This document shows positions 7,943 through 15,919 of a DNA stretch of 64,000 bases, piece after piece (the stretch's first letter is position 1; every line of letters starts with the position of its first letter). The notes under the pieces are model-generated. The model ran no database searches and was not told the DNA's origin. It saw nothing but the letters and a program-made list of their open reading frames with translations. This DNA comes from Fusobacterium_C necrophorum (GTDB lineage: Bacteria > Fusobacteriota > Fusobacteriia > Fusobacteriales > Fusobacteriaceae): assembly GCF_900104395.1 (NCBI RefSeq), contig NZ_FMXX01000008.1; one strand, written 5' to 3'. A program made the position numbers and the translations under genes.

Positions 7943-8828
7943 AATCAAACCGAAAGTAAAAGAATTAAAAGGAAGTTCTGTGATTTTGGAAAAGGAAATC
8001 CAGAATTTGATTGAACAAAATATGGAAGAATTTTTTGGAATACGTTTCTTAGCTACTGAATATTCCATTACAAATGGAAGAATGGATAGTATTGGAATCG
8101 ATGAGAATAATTGTCCTGTCATTTTTGAATATAAACGAAGCAGCTCTGAAAATATTATCAATCAAGGTTTATTTTACTTGGATTGGCTCTTGGATCACAA
8201 GGCAGACTTTCAATTGTTGGTCATGAATACTTTGGGAAAAGAGGTAGCAAAGGAAATTGACTGGTCAGCTCCCTGTGTTTTTTGTATTGCCAAAGAATTT
8301 ACTAAATTTGATGAACATGCAGTGAATCAAATGCAGAGAAATATTAAGTTGGTAAAGTATAATAAATATGGAGAAAACTTGATTTTGTTTGAGCATATCA
8401 ATGTTCCTGTTTTGAAAAAAGATACTGTTTCCAAAGGAAAAAAAGTAAAACAGGAAAAGAAAGCTTCTGAGAAGGACAACTATGATTGGGAAAGTAGGAT
8501 TCAGAAATTACCGAAAGAAAAACAGGAACTTTATTTTTCCATTCGGGACTATATTCTTTCCAAAGGAGATGATATTTCTGAAAATTCATTAAAAAATTAT
8601 ATTGCTTTTAAGAGAGTAAAGAATTTTGTGTGTATGCTTCCCTATAAAAATAAGATTTCGCTTTATTTAAAATTAAATCCGAGCGAGGAAGTGTTAGTGG
8701 AAGATTTTGTAAGAGATGTCAGAACTGTAGGTCATTGGGGAACCGGAGATTTAGAAATTATCATTCAATCCAAAGAAGACTATGAAAAAGCAAAAATATA
8801 TTTAGATAGAGCTTATGAAAAAAATTAA
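7920..8828 (+). CDS. DUF5655-type protein with a PD-(D/E)XK nuclease-like N-terminus
   Basis: 302 residues, cytosolic. Residues ~15-110 contain a nuclease-like core: GRMDSIGIDENN supplies an aspartate and IFEYKR an ExK, the arrangement of PD-(D/E)XK enzymes such as NucS. A lysine-rich linker (~160-185) follows, then a C-terminal ~110-residue domain resembling DUF5655 (a small DNA-associated domain often seen beside type I restriction genes). Function is unproven; a DNA-binding or nuclease accessory of the lost restriction system is inference. It has AGGAG 6 bp ahead of the ATG and is followed after 14 bp by the KilA-N gene. Confidence 0.75.
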   Translation: MSDINVFEIKPKVKELKGSSVILEKEIQNLIEQNMEEFFGIRFLATEYSITNGRMDSIGIDENNCPVIFEYKRSSSENIINQGLFYLDWLLDHKADFQLLVMNTLGKEVAKEIDWSAPCVFCIAKEFTKFDEHAVNQMQRNIKLVKYNKYGENLILFEHINVPVLKKDTVSKGKKVKQEKKASEKDNYDWESRIQKLPKEKQELYFSIRDYILSKGDDISENSLKNYIAFKRVKNFVCMLPYKNKISLYLKLNPSEEVLVEDFVRDVRTVGHWGTGDLEIIIQSKEDYEKAKIYLDRAYEKN

Positions 8829-8842
8829 AAAGGAGGTTCCAT

Positions 8843-9694
8843 ATGGCAAAAGTAAAAAAAGAAACTATTGAAGCGAAAGGTTTTTCTATTCAAATTTACA
8901 CGGAAGATTTTAAAAATGATTATATCAGCCTTACGGATATAGCAAGATATAAGAATAAGGAAGAACCGAAGGATGTTGTAAAGAATTGGTTAAGGGTAAG
9001 AGATACCATAGAATTTTTAGGATTATGGGAGAATATTCACAATCCAAATTTTAAAGGGGTCGAATTCGACTCCTTTAGAAAAGAATCAGGAAGCAACGCT
9101 TTTACTTTATCCCCACAAAGATGGATAGAAAATACAAATGCAATTGGAATGGTTTCAAAGTCAGGAAGAGGTGGAGGAACCTTTGCTCATCCTGATATTG
9201 CTATGGAATTTGCTTCTTGGATTTCACCTGAGTTTAAATTATATATTATTCAAGACTATAAAAGGCTGAAATCCGATGAAAATTCAAAATTATCATTAGG
9301 GTGGAATTTGAATCGAGAAATTTCGAAGATTAACTACAAAATCCATACAGATGCCATCAAGGAATATCTTTTAAAAGATTTAACAAGGGAGCAGCTATCC
9401 TATAAATATGCAAGTGAAGCGGATATGCTTAATGTAGCCCTTTTTAATAAACGAGCAAAACAATGGCATGATGAAAATCCGAACATAAAAGGAAATATGA
9501 GAGATTATGCAAGTCTGAATGAATTATTAGTACTTTCCAATATGGAAAGTTACAATGCAGTTTTAATCAGTAAAGGCATGGAGCAGAAAGAGAGAATGAC
9601 AGAACTTAGAAAACTGGCAAGAACACAGTTATTGTCACTTGAAAAATTAAATGTTACAGGACTTAAAAGTTTAGAGGATACTTCTAAAAAATAA
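8843..9694 (+). CDS. KilA-N domain protein
   Basis: 283 residues. Residues ~8-130 match the KilA-N DNA-binding domain of phage and large DNA viruses (YISLTDIARYKNKEEPKDVV near the start, then NWLRVRDTIEFLG, and TFAHPDIAMEFASWISPEFK with IIQDYKRLK). The rest (~140-283) is charged and mostly helical without a catalytic motif I recognise. The ATG follows AAAGGAGG. Such proteins are common in prophages and inside type I restriction loci; here no phage genes are near, so the second setting fits better. Target DNA and role are unknown. Confidence 0.85.
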   Translation: MAKVKKETIEAKGFSIQIYTEDFKNDYISLTDIARYKNKEEPKDVVKNWLRVRDTIEFLGLWENIHNPNFKGVEFDSFRKESGSNAFTLSPQRWIENTNAIGMVSKSGRGGGTFAHPDIAMEFASWISPEFKLYIIQDYKRLKSDENSKLSLGWNLNREISKINYKIHTDAIKEYLLKDLTREQLSYKYASEADMLNVALFNKRAKQWHDENPNIKGNMRDYASLNELLVLSNMESYNAVLISKGMEQKERMTELRKLARTQLLSLEKLNVTGLKSLEDTSKK

Positions 9695-9738
9695 TGGGAA
9701 GTTGAATTTTCGTCAATTTTCAAAATCAGGAGGCTATT

Positions 9739-10359
9739 TTGATATTCAAAAACAAATTAGGAATTACAGATTCTTTAGAATTGGCTAGAAAGGAAGAGAA
9801 AATAAGTAAGAAAAAAGCTTTTGATTTATTTCATACTGTTTTGTTAAATGAAACTGAAATTGGAACTTTCAAAGGGCTTGCTAAGATTCATAAATATTTA
9901 TTTGAGGATATTTATGATTTTGCCGGAAAAATTCGAAGGGTAAATATTGCGAAAGGAAATTTTCGTTTTGTACCGGTCTTGTATTTGGAAGCTTCCTTGG
10001 AACAAATTGACAAAATGCCACAAACAATTTTCGATGAGATTATAGAAAAGTATGTGGAAATGAATATTGCTCATCCTTTTCGAGAAGGAAATGGACGCAG
10101 TACAAGAATTTGGCTGGATTTGCTCTTAAAAAAAGAGTTGAAACAGGTAATTGATTGGAGAAAAGTCAATAAGTTGGATTATCTCTTAGCTATGGAGAGA
10201 AGCCCTATCAAAGATACCGAAATAAAAATATTACTTCACGGAGCTTTGACCAATGACATAGATGATAGAGAAGTTTGTATGAAAGGAATTGACGTAAGTT
10301 ATTTTTATGAGGGATACAGTACTTATGAAACAGAACATTTGGTAGAAAATAAAAAATAA
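9739..10359 (+). CDS. Fic-family protein (probable AMP transferase)
   Basis: 206 residues beginning with TTG at 9739, five bases after a perfect AGGAGG. The Fic active-site motif HPFREGNGRSTR is complete (catalytic His, phosphate-binding Gly-Asn-Gly-Arg), so the enzyme should be able to transfer AMP or another nucleotide part to a target hydroxyl. I see no clear [S/T]xxxE[G/N] inhibitory helix in the protein, and no small antitoxin gene next to it, so how activity is restrained is unclear. Its place between KilA-N and an AlbA-type gene matches accessory genes of type I restriction loci. Confidence 0.9.
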   Translation: MIFKNKLGITDSLELARKEEKISKKKAFDLFHTVLLNETEIGTFKGLAKIHKYLFEDIYDFAGKIRRVNIAKGNFRFVPVLYLEASLEQIDKMPQTIFDEIIEKYVEMNIAHPFREGNGRSTRIWLDLLLKKELKQVIDWRKVNKLDYLLAMERSPIKDTEIKILLHGALTNDIDDREVCMKGIDVSYFYEGYSTYETEHLVENKK

Positions 10360-10415
10360 ACTGTGTGCGGGAAGAAAAGATAAAATCAGAGGAAAACAAT
10401 GAAAAGGAGGTTATT

Positions 10416-11855
10416 TTGCAAGGGCGATTTTCTAAAGAATTTTTAACAACTGAAGTTGAAAATCAATTTTTTGATAGAAAAAGTGCTAAGAAAAAACCGG
10501 AAGAAATTGTAAAACATTTGGTAGGTTTTGCAAATGCCTCCGGTGGAATTTTAGTGGTAGGAGTGGAGGATAATGGAGAATTGACAGGATTTCAATATAT
10601 AGGAGCTCACAGTATAGAGGAGTTTAAGACAGCTCCCATAAAATTATTGAGAGATACTCCTATTATGTTTGAAGTCATAGAAGTTCCTATTGAGAATTGT
10701 AGAAATCAAAAAGATACAGTTCTTGTGTTTGATATTAAACCTTCTACGAAACAGGTTATCATTTGTTATGATAGGGAAGTGTATTTACGAATCAAGGATG
10801 AAACTCACAAATTATCTTATGAACAAAGAAGACTTTTGGAATATGATAAAGGGCAACGATTTTTTGAAGATGAAGAAGTGATAGATTCTGGTTTAGAAGA
10901 TATTGATGGAGAGTTACTATTTTCTTATAAGCAGAAAATGGGAGCGAAAGATTCCAGTGATGAGGAAATTTTAATTGCTAGAAACTTATTAAAAAATGGA
11001 CATTTAACGAATGCCGGAGTTTTACTTTTTGCAAAATATCCGACTAAATATATTCCAAATGCCAGAATGAAGTTTTTGCGATTTGATGGAAATCGTTTTC
11101 AAACAGGGAGCAATTTTAACTTAATTAAAGAAATCACAATTGAGGGACCTCTTCCTAGAATGATAGAGAAAGCAAAAGAAGTTTTAAATTCTCAGTTGAG
11201 GGATTTTCAATTTTTAAGTCAAGAAACAGGGAAATTTGAAATCATGCCGGAGTATCCGGAGTTTGCATGGTTTGAGGGAATTGTAAATGCTCTGGTTCAC
11301 AGGGATTATTCTGTATATGGAGATTATATTCGAATTTCAATGTATGATGATAGATTGGAAATTTTCAGTCCGGGAAAACTACCGAATATAGTAACTTTAG
11401 AAAATATGAAATATACAAGATATTCCAGAAATCCAAGAATTGCTAGAATCTTATCCGAATTTGGTTGGGTAAAAGAATTAAATGAAGGAGTGAAAAGAAT
11501 CTTTTCAGAGATGGAAAAACAATTTTTAAAATTTCCAAGCTATTCAGAACCCAATGAAAATGCAGTACAATTAAATTTGGAAAACAATATCTTAAATCGA
11601 AGTTTGAGAATGAAAGAAAATTTAGAGCAAAAAATTTCTCAGGAAATTTTCAATAGTTTAAATGAAGATGAAAAATTGGTTCTTTATTATGCTTCTATGA
11701 ATAATCATGTTACGGTGAAAGAAATGTCGCAATATTTGAATCGAGGAGGAACCTACACTAGAAATTTATTGAAAGATTTGAGAGAGAAAAATCTTTTAAA
11801 ATGGTGTGGAAGCAATGCGAAGGATCCAAAACAATATTACTATCTGGAAATATAG
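10416..11855 (+). CDS. AlbA_2/Schlafen-type ATP-binding protein
   Basis: 479 residues from TTG at 10416, placed five bases after AAGGAGG; a GTG at 10365 in the same frame lacks such a site. Residues ~10-130 form an AlbA_2 (Schlafen) domain (FFDRKSA, GFANASGGILVVGVEDNG). Residues ~275-390 resemble the C-terminal ATPase-like domain of this family (EGIVNALVHRDYS, DDRLEIFSPGKLP, NPRIARIL). A winged helix with a TYTRNLLKDLREKNLL helix ends the protein. These are putative transcription regulators or nucleic-acid-binding factors, frequent in defence islands. Its stop codon is the first TAG of the 20-bp repeat array. Confidence 0.85.
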   Translation: MQGRFSKEFLTTEVENQFFDRKSAKKKPEEIVKHLVGFANASGGILVVGVEDNGELTGFQYIGAHSIEEFKTAPIKLLRDTPIMFEVIEVPIENCRNQKDTVLVFDIKPSTKQVIICYDREVYLRIKDETHKLSYEQRRLLEYDKGQRFFEDEEVIDSGLEDIDGELLFSYKQKMGAKDSSDEEILIARNLLKNGHLTNAGVLLFAKYPTKYIPNARMKFLRFDGNRFQTGSNFNLIKEITIEGPLPRMIEKAKEVLNSQLRDFQFLSQETGKFEIMPEYPEFAWFEGIVNALVHRDYSVYGDYIRISMYDDRLEIFSPGKLPNIVTLENMKYTRYSRNPRIARILSEFGWVKELNEGVKRIFSEMEKQFLKFPSYSEPNENAVQLNLENNILNRSLRMKENLEQKISQEIFNSLNEDEKLVLYYASMNNHVTVKEMSQYLNRGGTYTRNLLKDLREKNLLKWCGSNAKDPKQYYYLEI

Positions 11856-11982
11856 AGTTGAGTATAATTTAGTAGAGTTGAGTATAATTTAGTAGAGTTG
11901 AGTATAATTTAGTAGAGTTGAGTATAATTTAGTAGAGTTGAGTATAATTTAGTAGAGTTGAGTATAATTTAGTAGAGTTGAG
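11853..11982 (+). repeat. 6.5 perfect tandem copies of a 20-bp promoter-like unit
   Basis: Unit TAGAGTTGAGTATAATTTAG repeats at 11853, 11873, 11893, 11913, 11933 and 11953 with no mismatch, plus a half unit at 11973-11982. Each full unit carries TATAAT (first at 11863-11868) and TTGAGT (first at 11858-11863). TTGAGT of one unit stands 19 bp from TATAAT of the next, so the array reads as stacked weak promoters pointing at the histidine kinase. Stop codons in the unit exclude a coding role. Perfect identity suggests recent slippage and a copy number that differs between strains. Confidence 0.95.
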
Positions 11983-12043
11983 TTGTAAGAAAGACAAGAA
12001 AAGAGAAATGTACAAGATACCTTTTAAATGCAAGGAGAATCGA

Positions 12044-13339
12044 ATGAAAGAATCATATTTGCAACATTATTTGAATGAAAATTATATGCTGCTTGCCATG
12101 GTAATAGGGACTTATTTTGTAGTAGCTATGAAATCGGCAGTAAACACTTTCATTAAAAAAAGAATGATTCTAAGCATGACTCTTCTTTTCCTATTATCTA
12201 TGGCAGAGTTTTATATAGAGTATTTTAGGAAACAACCGATAGAGGGCTTAGTTTCGATTAGAATAAGTATCATGTATTATGTGTTGAAGCCTATGATTAT
12301 GATTTTTGTTATTAAAATATTGGAGCAAAAGAATAAGTTATTTTATATTCCGAGTATAGTAAATTTAATTTTTTGTTACGCTATATTAACGGAAAATTCT
12401 TTGGTTTATGTGGCACCGGAAAGAAGACTTGAGTTTGTAGAATATATTTCTGTTGCCGTTGAGTGGATATATTGGATTATTTTTCTTTTTGTATTAAATA
12501 TAAAGCTTTATCAAAGAAAAGAGTTAAATCATCTTGGGCTTTTTTTTTGTATTACCATTTTAATGATAGCAAGTATTATGGATTCCATCAACAGTCGAGG
12601 GATTTTATTGGAAATTTATGCTTTGGCTTTTTTATTTTACTATCTTGTCATTCATGTATATATATCACAGCGGGTAAATGAGGAAAAGGAGATAAAGCTG
12701 AGAGAACAGAGGGTATCTTTAATGTTGTCCCAGATACAACCTCATTTTTTATATAATACTTTGAACACGATTACTGCTCTTTGTCGTGTAAATCCGAAAC
12801 TTGCAGAGGAAACTACAGTAAAATTTTCAAAGTATCTTAGGGAAAACATGTATAGTATGGGAGAAAATGAGATACATCCTTTTTTACAAGAATTGGAGCA
12901 TACAAATATTTATTTGGATATAGAGAAATTGCGATTCGGAGATAGGGTAAAGGTAGAATATAATATAACATCAGAGGATTTCAGTATGCCAACCCTAACT
13001 CTTCAACCGATTGTAGAAAATGCAGTTAAACATGGAATATGTAAAAAGGTAGGAGGAGGAACAATCAAAATTTCGACGGAGAAAAAAGGAAAAGCTCATA
13101 TTATAACGATTGCAGACAATGGAGTTGGATTTGAACCGGAAGGAATATTCCATGATGAAAATCCTCACATTGGAATACAAAATGTCAAAGAGAGGCTAAA
13201 AAGTATGGTGAATGCGGAAATGGAAATCACAAGCTTTTTAGGAATCGGAACAATTGTAAAAATTATAATTCCTGGTGAGCAGGAAAGTATAAAACAAGAA
13301 AGAAGGGAGCGCCGTGAGATACTTAGTATTGGACGATGA
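12044..13339 (+). CDS. LytS/YesM-type sensor histidine kinase
   Basis: 431 residues from the ATG at 12044 (after CAAGGAG); the frame runs upstream into the repeat array but those codons lack a ribosome site. Residues ~1-210 hold about six to seven membrane helices without a large outside loop, so the signal is likely membrane-borne. The His_kinase domain motif QIQPHFLYNTLNTITALCR follows at ~230, and the HATPase domain has PIVENAVKHGI (N box), ADNGVGFEP and GIGLQN-like GIQNVKERL. It overlaps the response regulator gene by 26 bp. Ligand unknown. Confidence 0.9.
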   Translation: MKESYLQHYLNENYMLLAMVIGTYFVVAMKSAVNTFIKKRMILSMTLLFLLSMAEFYIEYFRKQPIEGLVSIRISIMYYVLKPMIMIFVIKILEQKNKLFYIPSIVNLIFCYAILTENSLVYVAPERRLEFVEYISVAVEWIYWIIFLFVLNIKLYQRKELNHLGLFFCITILMIASIMDSINSRGILLEIYALAFLFYYLVIHVYISQRVNEEKEIKLREQRVSLMLSQIQPHFLYNTLNTITALCRVNPKLAEETTVKFSKYLRENMYSMGENEIHPFLQELEHTNIYLDIEKLRFGDRVKVEYNITSEDFSMPTLTLQPIVENAVKHGICKKVGGGTIKISTEKKGKAHIITIADNGVGFEPEGIFHDENPHIGIQNVKERLKSMVNAEMEITSFLGIGTIVKIIIPGEQESIKQERRERREILSIGR

Positions 13340-14117
13340 AAATATTGCAGCGGAATATATTGCAAGATTGATTTGTGAAGTTGATAAAACAGGAGAAGTG
13401 CTAACTGCAAATAATCCGATTCAAGCACTGGAACTCGCTATGCAGAGTAATTTTGACGTGTGTTTCATTGATATACAAATGCCCGGATTAAATGGAGTGG
13501 AGTTTGCAGAACAAATTAAGAAAAGATATCCTAAGACGAATTTTATTTTTGTAACCGGTTATTTGGACTATATGGGGGAAGCCTTTAAATTGGATGCCAG
13601 TGACTATCTCATAAAACCTACCAATGTCAGTCAAATACGTCATGCTCTTGAAAATTTAAGATATTCCGTTCCCGTTTCTTCATCTCGAGAAAAGAAAGCG
13701 AGAATACGAATTACTTGTTTTGGAAATTTTGAAGTATTGGCGGACGGGAAACCTGTCAAATTTAAATTTGATAAGACAAAGGAGCTTTTAGCATATTTAG
13801 TTCATAGAAAAGGAGCACGTTGTACCTCTAAAGAAATTATAGCTGCTTTGTGGGAAGAAGACGGACATGATTCCTACTATAGAATGTTAAAAAAAGATTT
13901 GCAGGACGTTTTTAAACAACTTGAATGCGGAGAGATTATATATAGCGAAAGAGGTCAGATTGGAATGGCTCATTTGGATTGGATTGACTGTGATTACTTT
14001 CAATGGCTCTATGACAGTGTGGAAGGAAGAAAAATGTATCATGGGGAATATATGGCTCAATATTCCTGGGCGGAAGAAACCAATGCTTTGATTGAAATGG
14101 AAAAATATCAGAAATAA
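13314..14117 (+). CDS. Response regulator with SARP/OmpR-like winged-helix output
   Basis: 267 residues starting at GTG 13314 behind GGGAG. Residues 1-118 are a receiver domain: acidic pocket DDEN, phospho-acceptor Asp in DVCFIDIQMPG, and conserved Lys in DYLIKPTN. Residues ~127-215 form a winged helix of the OmpR/SARP kind (ITCFGNFEVLADGKPVKFKF, then KELLAYLVHRKGARCTSKEI), with ~50 more residues resembling the start of a BTAD helical domain. LytS-type kinases usually pair with LytTR or AraC outputs, so this pairing is less common. The convergent nhaC gene is a possible but unproven target. Confidence 0.88.
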   Translation: MRYLVLDDENIAAEYIARLICEVDKTGEVLTANNPIQALELAMQSNFDVCFIDIQMPGLNGVEFAEQIKKRYPKTNFIFVTGYLDYMGEAFKLDASDYLIKPTNVSQIRHALENLRYSVPVSSSREKKARIRITCFGNFEVLADGKPVKFKFDKTKELLAYLVHRKGARCTSKEIIAALWEEDGHDSYYRMLKKDLQDVFKQLECGEIIYSERGQIGMAHLDWIDCDYFQWLYDSVEGRKMYHGEYMAQYSWAEETNALIEMEKYQK

Positions 14118-14137
14118 CGGTTGAGGATAAAGTCATG

Positions 14138-14180
14138 AAAAAAGTGTCTAGTAACATTAGAGTTTCTAGACACTTTTTAT
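14138..14180. terminator. Bidirectional intrinsic terminator
   Basis: Perfect 11-bp stem AAAGTGTCTAG (14141-14151) / CTAGACACTTT (14166-14176), with A-run on the left and T-run on the right. It can end the response regulator transcript and the opposing nhaC transcript. Confidence 0.9.
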
Positions 14181-14204
14181 GATAGAGAGAGTTAAGTATT
14201 TATA

Positions 14205-15725
14205 CTATAGACTTGGATAGATTCCCGCAGCTCTTCTTTCCGCCAAAGCTTTCATAGCTTTTTCATGAGCTTCTTCAGGTGCGCCAGCAGGTCCATGTCC
14301 CTTTCTCAATTTACCGAACATATTTGTTCTGGAACCATCGGCAAACAGAATATTTCCTCCCCAACTTGCAGTAAGGATGGCAAAAATAGGATTGATAATA
14401 TTCATAAAGGTGTAAGGCAAGTATGCAAGAGTAGGAACTCCTAAAATGGCTGAATGATAGGCACCGCAAGAGGACCAGGGAACAAGAGGAGACCATAGAG
14501 TTCCTCCATCTTCAAGAGATCTTGAAAGCATATCTCGACCCAGTCCCATTTCATCAAAATTATCTTTATACATGGCGGAAGGAATAATAAGTCCTAAGTA
14601 TTGATCACACATCGTTGTGATACAGAACATGGAAGTCGAAATAGTCACCACAACCAATTGGAATGGAGTTTTTACTTTCTTAATAAGACCTCCCAGTAGA
14701 GATTCCACCGCACCGATTTTTTGAAGAATACCCCCAAAAGCGACTGCGACAATCACGAGGTTATTTGTCCAAAGCATGCTGTCCATTCCACCTCTGTTTA
14801 CAAGTTTTGAAAACAGTTCATTTGTAGATTCGGCGCTATATCCGTAGTGCAACATGGTAATACAATCTGAGATTCCCGCTCCTTGAAAAATAACGGCAAA
14901 GGCACATCCAATCAAAGCCAGAAGTACGACTGATGGAATAGCGGGCATTTTTATCACAGCCACCACAATAATAAGTAAAATAGGGATCAGAAGAATTGGG
15001 CTCATATATGCGTAATGATTTGTAATGGCAGCTGATAATCCATCTGCAAGAGTAGGGTCATAGTTTTGTACTTTGGAAAGAGAAAAAAAGGCAAAAATAC
15101 ATACGGCAATGGTTAAACTTGGAAAGGTTGTAGTAACCATGGCGGCTACGTGGTCAAAAAGTCCTGTTTGTGCTGAACCGGCGGCCAGGTTTGTAGAATC
15201 TGAAAGCGGAGAAAATTTATCTCCACAACAGGCACCGGAAAGAATAGCCCCCGCAATGAGTGCCGGATTCAAGCCCATAGTAGTTCCTATCGCCATAAAA
15301 GCAATTCCGAGAGTTGCCGTTACAGTCCATGCAGAACCGAGTGCAATTCCTACAGCGGCACAAAGAATTGTTACAAAAGGAAGAAATACAGCAGGGGTAA
15401 GTAACTTTAATCCATAATAAACAACGGCAGGGATGGTACCGCATGCCGTGAAAGATCCTATCAAACAACCTACAAGAAGAATAATGATAATAGCCTCAAG
15501 AGATTGATTGACAGATTCGAGACCTGCAGCTAACATGGTTTTGTATTGATAGCCGCATATTTTTCCAATGATCATGGCAACTCCACAGGCAAGAGTGACA
15601 GGAATGTGAGGATCCTGCTCCCATTTTAAGACATAGTTCATGATCATGACCGTTAAAAGAAAAACAATTGGGATAAGAGCTTCTATTTTGTTAGGTAACC
15701 TAACCGATTCCGATTTGTCATTCAT
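14205..15725 (-). CDS. nhaC: NhaC-family Na+/H+ antiporter
   Basis: 506 residues with about twelve hydrophobic segments, an inner-membrane secondary transporter of the NhaC/ion-transporter superfamily. Family features: GSFTACGTIPAVVYYG, GAILSGACCGDKFSPLSDSTNLAA in the substrate region and the C-terminal PWSSCGAYHSAILGVP stretch. The start at 15725 follows AAGGAGGTGTTCTT. NhaC proteins exchange Na+ for H+; the related MleN exchanges malate and lactate, so an organic acid substrate is possible. Sodium export would work alongside the Na+-pumping decarboxylase encoded at 23644-29169. Confidence 0.85.
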   Translation of the reverse strand: MNDKSESVRLPNKIEALIPIVFLLTVMIMNYVLKWEQDPHIPVTLACGVAMIIGKICGYQYKTMLAAGLESVNQSLEAIIIILLVGCLIGSFTACGTIPAVVYYGLKLLTPAVFLPFVTILCAAVGIALGSAWTVTATLGIAFMAIGTTMGLNPALIAGAILSGACCGDKFSPLSDSTNLAAGSAQTGLFDHVAAMVTTTFPSLTIAVCIFAFFSLSKVQNYDPTLADGLSAAITNHYAYMSPILLIPILLIIVVAVIKMPAIPSVVLLALIGCAFAVIFQGAGISDCITMLHYGYSAESTNELFSKLVNRGGMDSMLWTNNLVIVAVAFGGILQKIGAVESLLGGLIKKVKTPFQLVVVTISTSMFCITTMCDQYLGLIIPSAMYKDNFDEMGLGRDMLSRSLEDGGTLWSPLVPWSSCGAYHSAILGVPTLAYLPYTFMNIINPIFAILTASWGGNILFADGSRTNMFGKLRKGHGPAGAPEEAHEKAMKALAERRAAGIYPSL

Positions 15726-15757
15726 AAGAACACCTCCAAAAGAATTATGGTATCGTT

Positions 15758-15787
15758 ATAATAATACTATATCTTTTTCTTCGTCAA
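15758..15787 (-). promoter_or_regulatory. Promoter of the nhaC gene
   Basis: On the minus strand TTGACG (15787-15782), 18-bp spacer, TATTAT (15763-15758). A second TTGACA lies 11 bp further upstream (15798-15793) and may offer an alternative -35. Confidence 0.6.
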
Positions 15788-15857
15788 GAAAGTGTCAATA
15801 AAGATAAAAAAATTTTATTTTCTATAAAATTGATATCTTCAATATAAATAAGAAAAG

Positions 15858-15890
15858 GAAAAAAGGGAGCTCTCAGAACTCCCTTTTTAT
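15858..15890 (-). terminator. Intrinsic terminator of gdhA
   Basis: 10-bp stem AAAAAGGGAG (15860-15869) / CTCCCTTTTT (15879-15888), 30 bases past the gdhA stop. Symmetric A/T flanks would also allow function on the plus strand. Confidence 0.85.
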
Positions 15891-15919
15891 GTTTGAATCG
15901 TTTTTCAACGAACTAGGTA

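Noticed and set aside
10365..10415. GTG start for the AlbA-type protein
   Set aside because: No ribosome site ahead of it, six bases after the Fic stop; the TTG at 10416 has a perfect one.
11853..11982. Possible CRISPR array
   Set aside because: The 20-bp units are directly adjacent with no variable spacers and no cas genes are near.
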